This document shows positions 23,841-31,277 of a DNA stretch of 31,333 nucleotides, piece after piece. Made by a program: the position numbers and the translations under genes. The stretch covers positions 1-31,333 of the forward strand of contig URTF01000020.1 in assembly GCA_900550695.1 (NCBI GenBank), written 5' to 3'. Numbering within the stretch: the first letter of the stretch is position 1; every line of letters begins with the position of its first letter. Origin of the DNA: an uncultured Ruminococcus sp. GTDB lineage: Bacteria > Bacillota > Clostridia > Oscillospirales > Ruminococcaceae. The notes beneath the pieces are model-generated. The model was not told the DNA's origin, made no database searches, and saw only the letters and a list, made by a program, of their open reading frames with translations.

Positions 23841-23912
23841 TATTCACAAAGCCTTATAACCGATGTTTGCATCGGCAAAAATATTTCGTAATATCAATCG
23901 GAGGAAAATAGA

Positions 23913-24455
23913 ATGAAAGCTACAGGAATCGTCAGAAGAATAGATGACCTCGGACGTGTTGTTATTCCCAAGGAAATTCGCCGCACTATGCGTATCCACG
24001 AGGGCGACCCGTTGGAGATATACACAAGCGCAGACGGTGAAGTCATTTTCAAAAAGTATTCAGCCATAAACGAAATGGCAAGCTCGGCTTCGCAGGTCGC
24101 CGAAGTTATGACCCGTCTTGCGAACTGCCCGACCGTTGTTTTTGACCGTGACCACGTTGTCGCAGTTGCGGGAGTTCAGAAGAAAGAGTTCAGCGAGCGC
24201 CGTGTTTCCCGTGCTTTGGAGGAATATCTCGAAAGCCGTAAGAACTATATCCGCTCATCAAGTGCGGAAGCCAAGGTCTTTCCCGTTGAGGGCGTCGATC
24301 AGGCTGCCCTCGCCTGCTCCCCTATTCTTGCATCGGGCGATGTTACGGGCGCAGTTGCTTTTCTTGCCCCTAATGACAGTGCCGTTGCGAACGAGGTTCA
24401 GCAGAACCTTATCCAAGCCGCAGCGCAGTTTCTCGGCAAGCAGATCGAGGACTGA
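23913..24455 (+). CDS. spoVT: Stage V sporulation regulator SpoVT
   Basis: A 180-residue transcription factor of late forespore development. Residues 1-50 form the AbrB-type swapped-hairpin DNA-binding domain with the signature KATGIVRRIDDLGRVVIPKE, only two residues short of many orthologues. Residues 55-178 form a GAF-like domain (TVVFDRDHVVAVAG, then PILASGDVTGAVAFLAP). Length and order match SpoVT and not the shorter AbrB. The start ATG 23913 has GGAGG upstream. It is monocistronic, ending in a strong terminator. Related Clostridia that rarely sporulate keep this gene, so it does not prove spore formation. Confidence 0.94.
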   Translation: MKATGIVRRIDDLGRVVIPKEIRRTMRIHEGDPLEIYTSADGEVIFKKYSAINEMASSASQVAEVMTRLANCPTVVFDRDHVVAVAGVQKKEFSERRVSRALEEYLESRKNYIRSSSAEAKVFPVEGVDQAALACSPILASGDVTGAVAFLAPNDSAVANEVQQNLIQAAAQFLGKQIED

Positions 24456-24474
24456 TCACTTTCCTATAAAAATT

Positions 24475-24521
24475 CAGCGCCGCACAGACCTTTTACGGGT
24501 TTGTGCGGCGCTGTTTATTTT
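24475..24521 (+). terminator. Intrinsic terminator after spoVT
   Basis: CAGCGCCGCACA and TGTGCGGCGCTG form a 12-bp perfect stem, followed by TTTATTTTAT. The left side lacks a T-run for the opposite strand, so it mainly serves spoVT. cysK converges from the right. Confidence 0.92.
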
Positions 24522-24559
24522 ATCAAATGAAAAATTTAGGAGAGGTGTGGAACTGTAAA

Positions 24560-25489
24560 TTATTCTGCGAACATTGCAGTGGAGAGGTATCTTTCGCCTG
24601 TGTCGGGGAGAAGTGCAACGATAGTCTTGCCCTTGTTTTCGGGACGCTTTGCAAGCTGGATAGCTGCCCAGAGTGCTGCGCCCGAGGAGATACCTACGAG
24701 AACGCCCTCTGTTCTTGCGATAAGTCTGCCTGTTTCAAAAGCATCTTCGTTCTCAACGGGAATGATCTCGTCATAGATCTTTGTGTCAAGTGTTTCAGGG
24801 ACGAAGCCTGCGCCGATACCCTGAATTTTATGCGAACCCGAAACGCCCTTGGAAAGTACGGGTGAGCCTGCAGGTTCAACCGCAACTACCTTTACGTCAG
24901 GATTCTTGCTCTTGAGGTACTTGCCAACGCCGCTGACTGTTCCGCCTGTGCCTACGCCTGCAACGAAGATATCAACATTTCCGTCGGTGTCGTTGTAAAT
25001 TTCAACGCCCGTTGTCTTTTCGTGAATAGCAGGGTTTGCAGGGTTTGTGAACTGGGACGGGATAAAGCTGTTCGGAATTTCCTTTGCAAGCTCTTCGGCC
25101 TTTGCGATAGCGCCCTTCATACCCTTTGCGCCCTCGGTAAGCACAAGCTCTGCACCGTAAGCCTTCATAAGGTTGCGGCGCTCGACGCTCATCGTTTCGG
25201 GCATTACGATGATGATACGGTAGCCTCTTGCGGCTGCGATAGCGGAAAGTCCGATGCCTGTGTTGCCGCTTGTAGGTTCGATGATAACGCTGCCCTCTTT
25301 GAGAAGTCCCTTCTGCTCTGCATCATCGACCATAGCCTTGGCAATACGATCCTTTGCACTTCCTGCAGGATTGAAAAGCTCGAGCTTTACGAGAATTTTC
25401 GCATCAAGCTCCTTAGCCTTTTCGATCTTCTTTACTTCGAGGAGGGGTGTCTTGCCGATAAGTTCTGTTACACTTGAATAAACGTTCAT
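24560..25489 (-). CDS. cysK: Cysteine synthase (O-acetylserine sulfhydrylase, CysK)
   Basis: A 309-residue PLP enzyme that makes L-cysteine from O-acetyl-L-serine and sulfide. The PLP lysine is Lys46 in NPAGSAKDRIA, the substrate-binding loop is EPTSGNTGIGLS, the phosphate-binding glycine loop is VGTGGTVSGVG, and the C-terminal GISSGAALWAA is typical. Length is standard. The start ATG 25489 has AAAGGAG upstream. It is monocistronic behind a perfect consensus promoter at 25561-25589. No serine acetyltransferase gene is adjacent. Confidence 0.96.
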   Translation of the reverse strand: MNVYSSVTELIGKTPLLEVKKIEKAKELDAKILVKLELFNPAGSAKDRIAKAMVDDAEQKGLLKEGSVIIEPTSGNTGIGLSAIAAARGYRIIIVMPETMSVERRNLMKAYGAELVLTEGAKGMKGAIAKAEELAKEIPNSFIPSQFTNPANPAIHEKTTGVEIYNDTDGNVDIFVAGVGTGGTVSGVGKYLKSKNPDVKVVAVEPAGSPVLSKGVSGSHKIQGIGAGFVPETLDTKIYDEIIPVENEDAFETGRLIARTEGVLVGISSGAALWAAIQLAKRPENKGKTIVALLPDTGERYLSTAMFAE

Positions 25490-25560
25490 AATAATTACTC
25501 CTTTTAATGTTTTTGGGATTGTTATATAATTTTCTTACAATTCCTATGTTATTGATATGA

Positions 25561-25589
25561 ATTATAGCACTGATTTCCTATATTGTCAA
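25561..25589 (-). promoter_or_regulatory. Consensus promoter of cysK
   Basis: On the minus strand TTGACA (25589-25584), a 17-nt spacer and TATAAT (25566-25561) are perfect matches, about 70 nt before the start codon. The leader contains AT-rich dyads (for example ATAGGA/TCCTAT words around 25537-25580) of the sort bound by Rrf2-type cysteine regulators, but this is only suggestive. Confidence 0.75.
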
Positions 25590-25915
25590 TAGGTTTTTGG
25601 GGATTTGCAATAATTTGTAAGATTTATGCATAAAATTGACTTGATCTGAGAGTAGTTTGTGAAATTTTGACTACAAATAATAGTTTTATCATATAAAAAT
25701 ATTTATGACCGACAGCAAAGCTGCTGTTTGCACGAGTACATTTAATACTAATACTAAACACCAATAAACCTATAGACAAAAATTCTGCGTTTTTCCAAAT
25801 AAAATAAGATTCCATAATTTAGCTTTTGTTCAAGTTGACAATTTCTTAAACATATTTTTATTGTTTCTTACATATTTTATACATTATTGTTCTTATTATC
25901 TCAATACTTTCGTGA
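25590..25915. other. Non-coding stretch between cysK and marR promoters
   Basis: Apart from the degraded family A copy near 25754 the region is AT-rich, with no ribosome-site-supported frame and no obvious RNA structure. Confidence 0.5.
25754..25803. repeat. Family A repeat, degraded copy
   Basis: CTAAACACC (25754-25762), flanked by TA, continues AATAAACCTATAGACAAAAA as in the 18746 and 14180 copies. A trailing TTTTTCCAAAT resembles the inner right arm of the other subtype, but no GGTGTTTAG terminus follows. It appears internally deleted and decayed. Confidence 0.65.
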
Positions 25916-25944
25916 TTGACAAAATACTATTTAACTGATATACT
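25916..25944 (+). promoter_or_regulatory. Promoter of the MarR gene
   Basis: TTGACA (25916-25921), a 17-nt spacer and TATACT (25939-25944) are near consensus. The leader would be about 115 nt. No distinct operator palindrome could be assigned. Confidence 0.65.
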
Positions 25945-26067
25945 TTATGTAAGTAATATGGATTAAACCAAAAGTACAGAAAAACTGTTTTCAGCCAACA
26001 TTGGTTTTGCTTTTTGTACACTTTGAATTTAAAATCTGTATAACAACATTGCACAGGAGGTAATACA

Positions 26068-26577
26068 ATGGATAAACTAAACGCCGCAGAACTTTTCGCA
26101 CCACAATTTAACAAAAACCGCACCAGCATGAGCAATGGACTTTTTGTTGACCTTTTTATTCAGCAGAATCGTATTCAGACAGCCTTCGACAAGGTTTTGA
26201 ATGAGATCTCGACCAAGCAGATGATCCTTTTGGAAATGACCGCAAACTGTCCCGATCCGAAATCGCTCACCCGCATAGGACAGCTTATGGGCTGTTCCAG
26301 ACAGAATGTTAAACAGCTTGCCGACACGCTTGAAAAGAAAGGTTATCTGACTCTGAAGAAAGGCGGACGCCGCTGCGTATACCTTGAACTTACCGAAAAA
26401 GCGAAAATGTATTATACCGAGATGCAAAAGACCCGTGATGAATTTCTGGACGAGCTTTACAGTTCTTTGAATGATGAAGAGCTATCGCAGCTTTATGCAC
26501 TCCAGACCAAGCTCTTCGGCAGTATCGACAACGCCGAAGAATTCGCAATGGAGAAGCTCTGCGAAAGAGAAAAATAA
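26068..26577 (+). CDS. MarR-family transcriptional regulator
   Basis: A 169-residue protein with a MarR winged-helix core (about residues 45-115): helices around KQMILLEMT and LTRIGQLMGCSRQNVKQLADTL, split by the turn, then the wing GYLTLKKGGRRCVYLELTEKA. The C-terminal helices are the usual dimer region. The start ATG 26068 has AGGAGG upstream. It stands alone between its promoter and a terminator, convergent with thrH. Its target genes are not adjacent. MarR proteins often respond to phenolics, oxidants or metals. No effector can be inferred here. Confidence 0.88.
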   Translation: MDKLNAAELFAPQFNKNRTSMSNGLFVDLFIQQNRIQTAFDKVLNEISTKQMILLEMTANCPDPKSLTRIGQLMGCSRQNVKQLADTLEKKGYLTLKKGGRRCVYLELTEKAKMYYTEMQKTRDEFLDELYSSLNDEELSQLYALQTKLFGSIDNAEEFAMEKLCEREK

Positions 26578-26620
26578 AAAATGCTGCATAGGGTACTCAA
26601 AACACCTTATGCAGCTTTTT
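26574..26620. terminator. Bidirectional terminator between marR and thrH
   Basis: GCTGCATA (26583-26590) pairs with TATGCAGC (26608-26615), extended by GG/CC. T5 follows on the plus strand, and an A-run at 26574-26580 gives a T-run for the minus strand. It sits between convergent genes. Confidence 0.85.
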
Positions 26621-26629
26621 ACGTTATGA

Positions 26630-27232
26630 TCAGTCCATTGCCTTTTTGATAGCAGCCATGAGCTCATCGTAGGTTTCGTAAGCAGGAAGATCGGGATTGT
26701 CGTTCTTGATCTTATCTGTGCTCTTGAAGAGGAAACCAGCCTTGCTTGCCTTTATCATTCCGAGGTCGTTGTAGCTGTCGCCGCTTGCGATAGTCTGGAA
26801 GCCGATGGACTGGAGAGCCTTAACGGTCGTGAGCTTGGACTGCTCGCAGCGCATCTTGAAGCCCGTAACTTCGCCGTTGGGAGCAACTTCAAGGCTGTTG
26901 CAGAAAATTGTAGGCCAGCCGAGCTTCTTCATAAGAGGAGCTGCGAACTGTGTGAATGTATCGCTGATGATGATTACCTGTGTGAAGGAACGAAGCTCAT
27001 CGAGGAACTCCTTTGCACCGGGCATCGGGTCGATCTTTGCGATAACGTCCTGAATTTCCTTAAGTCCGAGACCGTGCTCTTTGAGGATACCGATACGGTA
27101 CTTCATAAGCTTGTCATAGTCGGGTTCGTCACGGGTGGTCTTTTCAAGCTCGGGGATACCCGTTTCCTTTGCGAATGCGATCCAGATCTCGGGAACGAGA
27201 ACGCCTTCAAGGTCCAAACAAGTGATATACAT
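26630..27232 (-). CDS. thrH: Bifunctional phosphoserine phosphatase / homoserine phosphotransferase (ThrH)
   Basis: A 200-residue HAD-superfamily protein. The nucleophile motif is DLEGVLVPE (Asp7), the second motif is IISDTFTQF and the last is SGDSYNDLGMI. The Glu in DLEG and the overall length are characteristic of ThrH, which dephosphorylates phosphoserine and can move phosphate to homoserine. I chose ATG 27232, preceded by AAAGGAAG, over earlier in-frame starts that lie in the promoter-leader region. It is monocistronic. In the absence of a classical serB in view it may serve serine or threonine synthesis. Confidence 0.9.
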   Translation of the reverse strand: MYITCLDLEGVLVPEIWIAFAKETGIPELEKTTRDEPDYDKLMKYRIGILKEHGLGLKEIQDVIAKIDPMPGAKEFLDELRSFTQVIIISDTFTQFAAPLMKKLGWPTIFCNSLEVAPNGEVTGFKMRCEQSKLTTVKALQSIGFQTIASGDSYNDLGMIKASKAGFLFKSTDKIKNDNPDLPAYETYDELMAAIKKAMD

Positions 27233-27288
27233 ATTAAAACTTCCTTTCAGAATCAACTTTGCCGTTATACTCGGCATTATCTGAATAT

Positions 27289-27317
27289 ATTTTACTACAT
27301 TAAACACAAAATGTCAA
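27289..27317 (-). promoter_or_regulatory. Promoter of thrH
   Basis: On the minus strand TTGACA (27317-27312), a 17-nt spacer and TAAAAT (27294-27289) lie about 55 nt before the ATG at 27232. Confidence 0.65.
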
Positions 27318-27409
27318 GAAATCGGGAAAATTTCAAAAAAGTTCGGGCATAATACAAATAAAAATGTCCGTGTGGATCGGAAAAACTACACTTCTCCCCT
27401 AATCAAATA

Positions 27410-27505
27410 CTAAACACCAATAATTTACAGGGAAAAATCTGTGCCGAAATCCTATACATTCGAGATTGTCGGCTTGATTTTTTCCAAATTTTAAATGGTG
27501 TTTAG
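27410..27505. repeat. Family A inverted-repeat element, complete (96 bp)
   Basis: CTAAACACC (27410-27418) and GGTGTTTAG (27497-27505) are flanked by TA on both sides. The interior matches the 8221-8333 copy but lacks about 17 bp of it. It lies between the thrH and sufC promoters. Confidence 0.85.
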
Positions 27506-27542
27506 TATAATTCCGACATATTTTAATTATCGTATTATTTAC

Positions 27543-27571
27543 TTGACATAATAGGCAAAAAATGATACAAT
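27543..27571 (+). promoter_or_regulatory. Promoter of the suf operon
   Basis: TTGACA (27543-27548), a 17-nt spacer and TACAAT (27566-27571) lie about 58 nt before the sufC ATG. No Rrf2/IscR gene is adjacent. Confidence 0.65.
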
Positions 27572-27628
27572 TATTGTATATTATCACATAAATTATCTAT
27601 CAAAAATTGAAATGAGGTCATTCTGTAA

Positions 27629-28360
27629 ATGCTTGAACTTAAAAACATTTCCTATTCCGCCGAATCGGAAAAAGGCGGCGAAAAGGAGATCATAAAAGAA
27701 CTCAGTCTGCGTGTTGAGGACGGAAAATTCCTTGCGATAACAGGTCCGAACGGCGGCGGAAAATCAACCACCGCAAAGCTCATAATGGGCATAGAAAAGC
27801 CGAATTCGGGCAGCATTATTTTTGACGGCAAGGACATCACCGATATGTCCATAACCGACCGTGCTAACCTTGGCATCGGCTTTGCTTTCCAGCAGCCCGT
27901 CCGCTTCAAGGGAATACGCATTATCGACCTGCTGCGAATCGCCGCAAAGCGAAACCTCACCGTTGCCGAAGCCTGCACCTATCTTTCCGAGGTAGGACTT
28001 TGCGCCAAGGATTACATCGACCGTGAAGTCAATGCGAGCCTTTCGGGCGGCGAAATGAAGCGTATCGAAATTGCAGGCATTGCTGCGAAAAACTCGAAGC
28101 TCTCCGTTTTTGACGAACCCGAAGCAGGCATCGACCTCTGGAGCTTCTCCAACCTTATAAAAGTATTCGAGAAGATGCACGAGGACAAGTCCAAAACTAT
28201 CATCGTTATCTCGCATCAGGAGCGAATACTCAACATCGCTGACGAGATCGCCGTTCTTTCGGACGGAAAAATTCTTCACTACGGCAAGCGCGAGGACATT
28301 CTCCCGAAAATTCAGGGAACTTCCTCCGCAGTTAATCCATGCCGTGCTATTATTGACTGA
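27629..28360 (+). CDS. sufC: Fe-S cluster assembly ATPase SufC
   Basis: A 243-residue soluble ABC-type ATPase that powers Fe-S cluster assembly on a SufB/SufD scaffold. Walker A is GPNGGGKST (39-47), the Q-loop is FAFQQPVRFKG, the signature is LSGGEMKRIEIA, Walker B is LSVFDEPEAGIDLW and the switch is VISHQ. FDEPEAGID is typical of SufC. It lacks membrane segments and is followed 24 nt later by a SufB-like scaffold gene. No separate sufD, sufS or sufU follows, which indicates the minimal two-component form. The ribosome site is GAGG about 13 nt upstream. Confidence 0.93.
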   Translation: MLELKNISYSAESEKGGEKEIIKELSLRVEDGKFLAITGPNGGGKSTTAKLIMGIEKPNSGSIIFDGKDITDMSITDRANLGIGFAFQQPVRFKGIRIIDLLRIAAKRNLTVAEACTYLSEVGLCAKDYIDREVNASLSGGEMKRIEIAGIAAKNSKLSVFDEPEAGIDLWSFSNLIKVFEKMHEDKSKTIIVISHQERILNIADEIAVLSDGKILHYGKREDILPKIQGTSSAVNPCRAIID

Positions 28361-28384
28361 TATTGAAAGGAGCTGCTGTTTAAA

Positions 28385-29305
28385 ATGTTAGATGAGATAC
28401 AGAAAAGGCTTCTTGAAGAAGTCGCAGACCTGCACGGCGTTCCCGAGGGCGCATACAATATCCGTGCGAACGGTGAAAAAGCTGCACGAAACACCACTGC
28501 CGACATTGACATCACCACAAAGACGGACAAGTCGGGCATTGATATAAAGATAAAGCCGCACACCAAAAATCAGAGCGTTCATATCCCCGTTGTCATCAGC
28601 GAAAGCGGATTAAAGGAAGTTGTCTACAACGATTTCTTTGTCGGCGAGGATTCGGACGTTGTTATCGTTGCAGGCTGCGGTATACACAACTGCGGTGCGC
28701 AGGCTTCACAGCACGACGGTGTTCACCGTTTCTTTGTCGGCAAAAATTCAAAGGTAAAATACGTTGAAAAGCACTACGGCGAGGGCGACGGCACGGGCGA
28801 GCGCATACTCAACCCCACGACCGAAGTTTATCTTGAAGAAAACAGCTATATGGAAATGGAAATGGTGCAGATCAAGGGCGTTGACTCGACCAAGCGTCTG
28901 ACGACCGCAAAGCTTGACAAGGGCGCAAAGCTCATCGTCCGTGAGCGCCTTATGACCCACGGCAACCAGTTCGCCGAAAGCACCTACAACACCGAGCTCA
29001 ACGGCGAAAATTCGGGTGCTGACATCGTTTCACGCTCTGTCGCAAAGGATAATTCACGCCAGATATTCTACTCAAAGCTGGAGGGCAACGCTGCCTGCAC
29101 GGGTCATACCGAGTGTGACGGCATCATTATGGACAACGCCAAGATAAGCGCCGTTCCTGCGCTTGATGCGAACAACATCGATGCTTCGCTCATTCACGAA
29201 GCCGCCATCGGCAAGATCGCAGGCGAACAGCTTATCAAGCTTATGACCCTTGGACTTACCGAAGCCGAAGCCGAGGCTCAGATCGTAAACGGATTCTTGA
29301 AATAA
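28385..29305 (+). CDS. sufB: SufB/SufD-family Fe-S scaffold protein (minimal form)
   Basis: A 306-residue scaffold of the SufB/D family, much shorter than the 420-480 residues of classical SufB. It keeps the beta-helix core (VVIVAGCGIHNCG, then HRFFVGKNSKVKYVEKHYG, and SRSVAKDNSRQIFYSKLEG) and the C-terminal block HEAAIGKIAGEQLIKLMTLGLTEAEA broken across the interface with SufC. Cysteines in GCGIHNCG and in the C-terminal HTECDG are candidate cluster ligands. It pairs with the preceding sufC as in minimal SUF (SMS-type) systems. The GAAAGGAG site precedes the ATG. The gene overlaps the beginning of the mannanase region by one base at its stop. Confidence 0.9.
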   Translation: MLDEIQKRLLEEVADLHGVPEGAYNIRANGEKAARNTTADIDITTKTDKSGIDIKIKPHTKNQSVHIPVVISESGLKEVVYNDFFVGEDSDVVIVAGCGIHNCGAQASQHDGVHRFFVGKNSKVKYVEKHYGEGDGTGERILNPTTEVYLEENSYMEMEMVQIKGVDSTKRLTTAKLDKGAKLIVRERLMTHGNQFAESTYNTELNGENSGADIVSRSVAKDNSRQIFYSKLEGNAACTGHTECDGIIMDNAKISAVPALDANNIDASLIHEAAIGKIAGEQLIKLMTLGLTEAEAEAQIVNGFLK

Positions 29306-29316
29306 TGGAGAAAAAA

Positions 29317-30981
29317 ATGAAACTGAACGCATCAAAAATAGCTGCGGCTGCAATTGCCGCACTCCTCTGCACAGCCGTTTTCACAGGCTGTAAGAAAACA
29401 GACGACAGCAGTGTTTCCGCAGAAAGCGAAGCACCGACAGCTTCTTCCGAAAACAGCGAAAGCACAACAGATACGACCGAGGAAAGCTCCAAACCTGCAA
29501 TTGTCGGAGTTTTCGGAGAAATTCGCACGGAATTCAATGACAGCCTTGACCTTACGAAATATCCGCTCACGCAGAACGATGTTCCGTCCGATTTTGAGCT
29601 TGTTCTCGAAGCCGAGAATGCAGAGCTTTCGGGCGGCTGCAACGCAGTAGAAGCTGACGGCTTTTCGGGCAGCGGATATGTAACGGGACTCAACCGTGAC
29701 ACGGACAGCATAGCTTTTAAGGTAACGCTTGAAAATTCGGGTATGTACGACCTTGACTTCCGCTGCAAAACTCCCGACACGGGAAGAGTAAACTACGTTT
29801 TCATCGACGGAAAGCACTCGGGAGATGTTAAAACCAACGGCTCGGAAGAGGTCAACGATTCTTATATGAAAGGCATCTACCTTGAAGCAGGCGAACACAC
29901 TATCACGCTCTCGCCGCAGTGGGGCTATGTCGATTACGACAGTCTTGTCATCACTGCGAATACGTCTATCAATGACGATACTTACAATATCACCGAACCG
30001 CTCTCCAACCCGAACGCCGATGACCACACGCAGCGACTTTACAAATTTCTCTGCGATGTTTACGGGAACTATTCGCTTACCGGTCAGTTTGCCGATAAGG
30101 GCAGACAGTCCTCCGAGCTTTCAAGAATACAGCAGGCAACGGGAAAAGAGTTTGCCGTCCTCGGTATGGATATGATGGACTATGCAAGTCAGAACGTCAA
30201 GAACGGCGCAAACGGCAGAACGATAGAGTTTGCCTATGACTGGTACGAAAATGCGGGCGGCATCGTTCAGCTCTGCTGGCACTGGAGCTCGCCCGAGCAA
30301 TATGCGAAGAATGACGAAAACAACCCTTGGTATAAGTCATTCTACAAAGAGGCATCGAACATTGACCTCGATAAAATAATGAACGGCGAGGACAACGAGG
30401 GTTATGAACTGCTGATGAATGACATCGACCTCATCGCAGATCAGCTCGAAAGGCTCCGTGATATGGGTGTTCCCGTGATCTGGCGACCTCTCCACGAAGC
30501 GGCAGGAGGCTGGTTCTGGTGGGGCAACTGTGAACCCGAAAGCTACAAAAAGCTCTGGAACACAATGTACGACAAAATGACGAACGAGCATAACCTCACG
30601 AACCTTATATGGATGTGGAACGGACAAGACCCCGAGTGGTATCCCGGTGATGAAACGGTCGATATCATCTCCTACGATATCTACGCAGGAAATCACGTTT
30701 ATGAAAGCTTCGGCGGAACATTCACCGAGTGCGTTGAGACCTCACCAAAGGGCAAGCTTGTCGCACTTTCGGAAAACGGCTGTGTAATGGATCCCGAGCT
30801 TACAATGAAAAACAACGCAAGATGGCTTTTCTGGGGAACATGGGCAGACCCGTTCACGCTCAAAAATTATATGCTCAACGAAGAATACACCGAAAAGGAT
30901 ATGCTTATCAAAGCATACAACAGCGACAGAACTCTCACACTTGACGAACTTCCGAATTTGAAAACTTATCCGTTGGATTAA
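29317..30981 (+). CDS. GH26 beta-mannanase lipoprotein with CBM35-like module
   Basis: A 554-residue secreted lipoprotein. The signal peptide ends at FTGC (Cys25) and is followed by a Ser/Thr/Glu-rich linker. Residues about 85-210 form a CBM6/35-like carbohydrate-binding module (VLEAENAELSGG, then GYVDYDSLVI). The rest is a GH26 catalytic domain with the acid/base Glu394 in WRPLHEAAGGWFWWG and the candidate nucleophile Glu486 in ALSENGC. The expected activity is endo-hydrolysis of beta-1,4-mannan outside the cell. I chose ATG 29317, which has GGAG seven bases upstream, over ATG 29305. The sufB stop lies 11 nt before it, an unusual partner for a glycoside hydrolase. Confidence 0.92.
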   Translation: MKLNASKIAAAAIAALLCTAVFTGCKKTDDSSVSAESEAPTASSENSESTTDTTEESSKPAIVGVFGEIRTEFNDSLDLTKYPLTQNDVPSDFELVLEAENAELSGGCNAVEADGFSGSGYVTGLNRDTDSIAFKVTLENSGMYDLDFRCKTPDTGRVNYVFIDGKHSGDVKTNGSEEVNDSYMKGIYLEAGEHTITLSPQWGYVDYDSLVITANTSINDDTYNITEPLSNPNADDHTQRLYKFLCDVYGNYSLTGQFADKGRQSSELSRIQQATGKEFAVLGMDMMDYASQNVKNGANGRTIEFAYDWYENAGGIVQLCWHWSSPEQYAKNDENNPWYKSFYKEASNIDLDKIMNGEDNEGYELLMNDIDLIADQLERLRDMGVPVIWRPLHEAAGGWFWWGNCEPESYKKLWNTMYDKMTNEHNLTNLIWMWNGQDPEWYPGDETVDIISYDIYAGNHVYESFGGTFTECVETSPKGKLVALSENGCVMDPELTMKNNARWLFWGTWADPFTLKNYMLNEEYTEKDMLIKAYNSDRTLTLDELPNLKTYPLD

Positions 30982-30982
30982 A

Positions 30983-31076
30983 ACTAAAGTTTAGATCAAG
31001 CCTTTTCAAAGGCTTGCAGGGGTCAAGGGGGCAGCGCCACCTTGTCGACGTCCGCAGACGGCGAATACCCTAAACT
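30983..31076. repeat. Inverted-repeat region after the mannanase gene
   Basis: CAAGCCTTTTCAAAGGCTTG (30997-31016) is a perfect hairpin, bracketed by AAACTAAAGTTTAG (about 30981-30994) and CCCTAAACT (31068-31076). The stretch between, with AGGGGTCAAGGGGGCAGCGC, reads like a dispersed non-coding element common in this type of genome. That commonness is from memory and unverified. No T-run follows the hairpin, so it is not a good terminator. Confidence 0.5.
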
Positions 31077-31124
31077 AACAGTCAAAGCACTGCCGCAACA
31101 GCGTGATAATTACCAAATTAAAAA

Positions 31125-31209
31125 GCGCAATTCACATACAAAAAGGAAAAACGAAATATGAGAAATAAATTTCGTAAACCCCAAAATGTGAATTGCGCCA
31201 ATTTTTTTT
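31125..31209 (+). terminator. Long-armed inverted repeat with T-run, probable terminator
   Basis: GCGCAATTCACAT (31125-31137) pairs perfectly with ATGTGAATTGCGC (31186-31198). The interior holds CGAAAT/ATTTCG, and the repeat is followed by T8 at 31202-31209. It may end the mannanase transcript or belong to a repeat element. Confidence 0.6.
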
Positions 31210-31277
31210 CAAACAAACTGTCCTCGGCGTGAAATGCGCAGAGCGAAAGCGATAAGCATTTCTCGACGACATCGTTT
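31207..31277. other. Imperfect hairpin with GNRA-like tetraloop at window end
   Basis: TTCAAAC near 31208 pairs with GTTTGAA near 31271, and GTGAAATGC pairs with GCATTTCTC. The apex contains GC-GAAA-GC. I cannot name it. It could be a repeat or a structured RNA continuing beyond the window. A minus-strand frame spans this region but has no convincing start or family match. Confidence 0.35.

Noticed and set aside
27399..27587. Short minus-strand frames at 8221-8472, 25624-25815 and 27399-27587 sharing a KHHLKFGKNQADNL-like peptide
   Set aside because: The similarity comes from the family A repeat being translated. No ribosome sites or independent coding signal.
29305..29316. ATG 29305 as the mannanase start
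   Set aside because: It lacks a ribosome site. GGAG lies after it and at good distance before ATG 29317, which also gives a normal signal peptide.
30997..31016. CAAGCC...GGCTTG hairpin as the mannanase terminator
   Set aside because: No T-run follows it. The inverted repeat at 31125-31198 with T8 is the better candidate.
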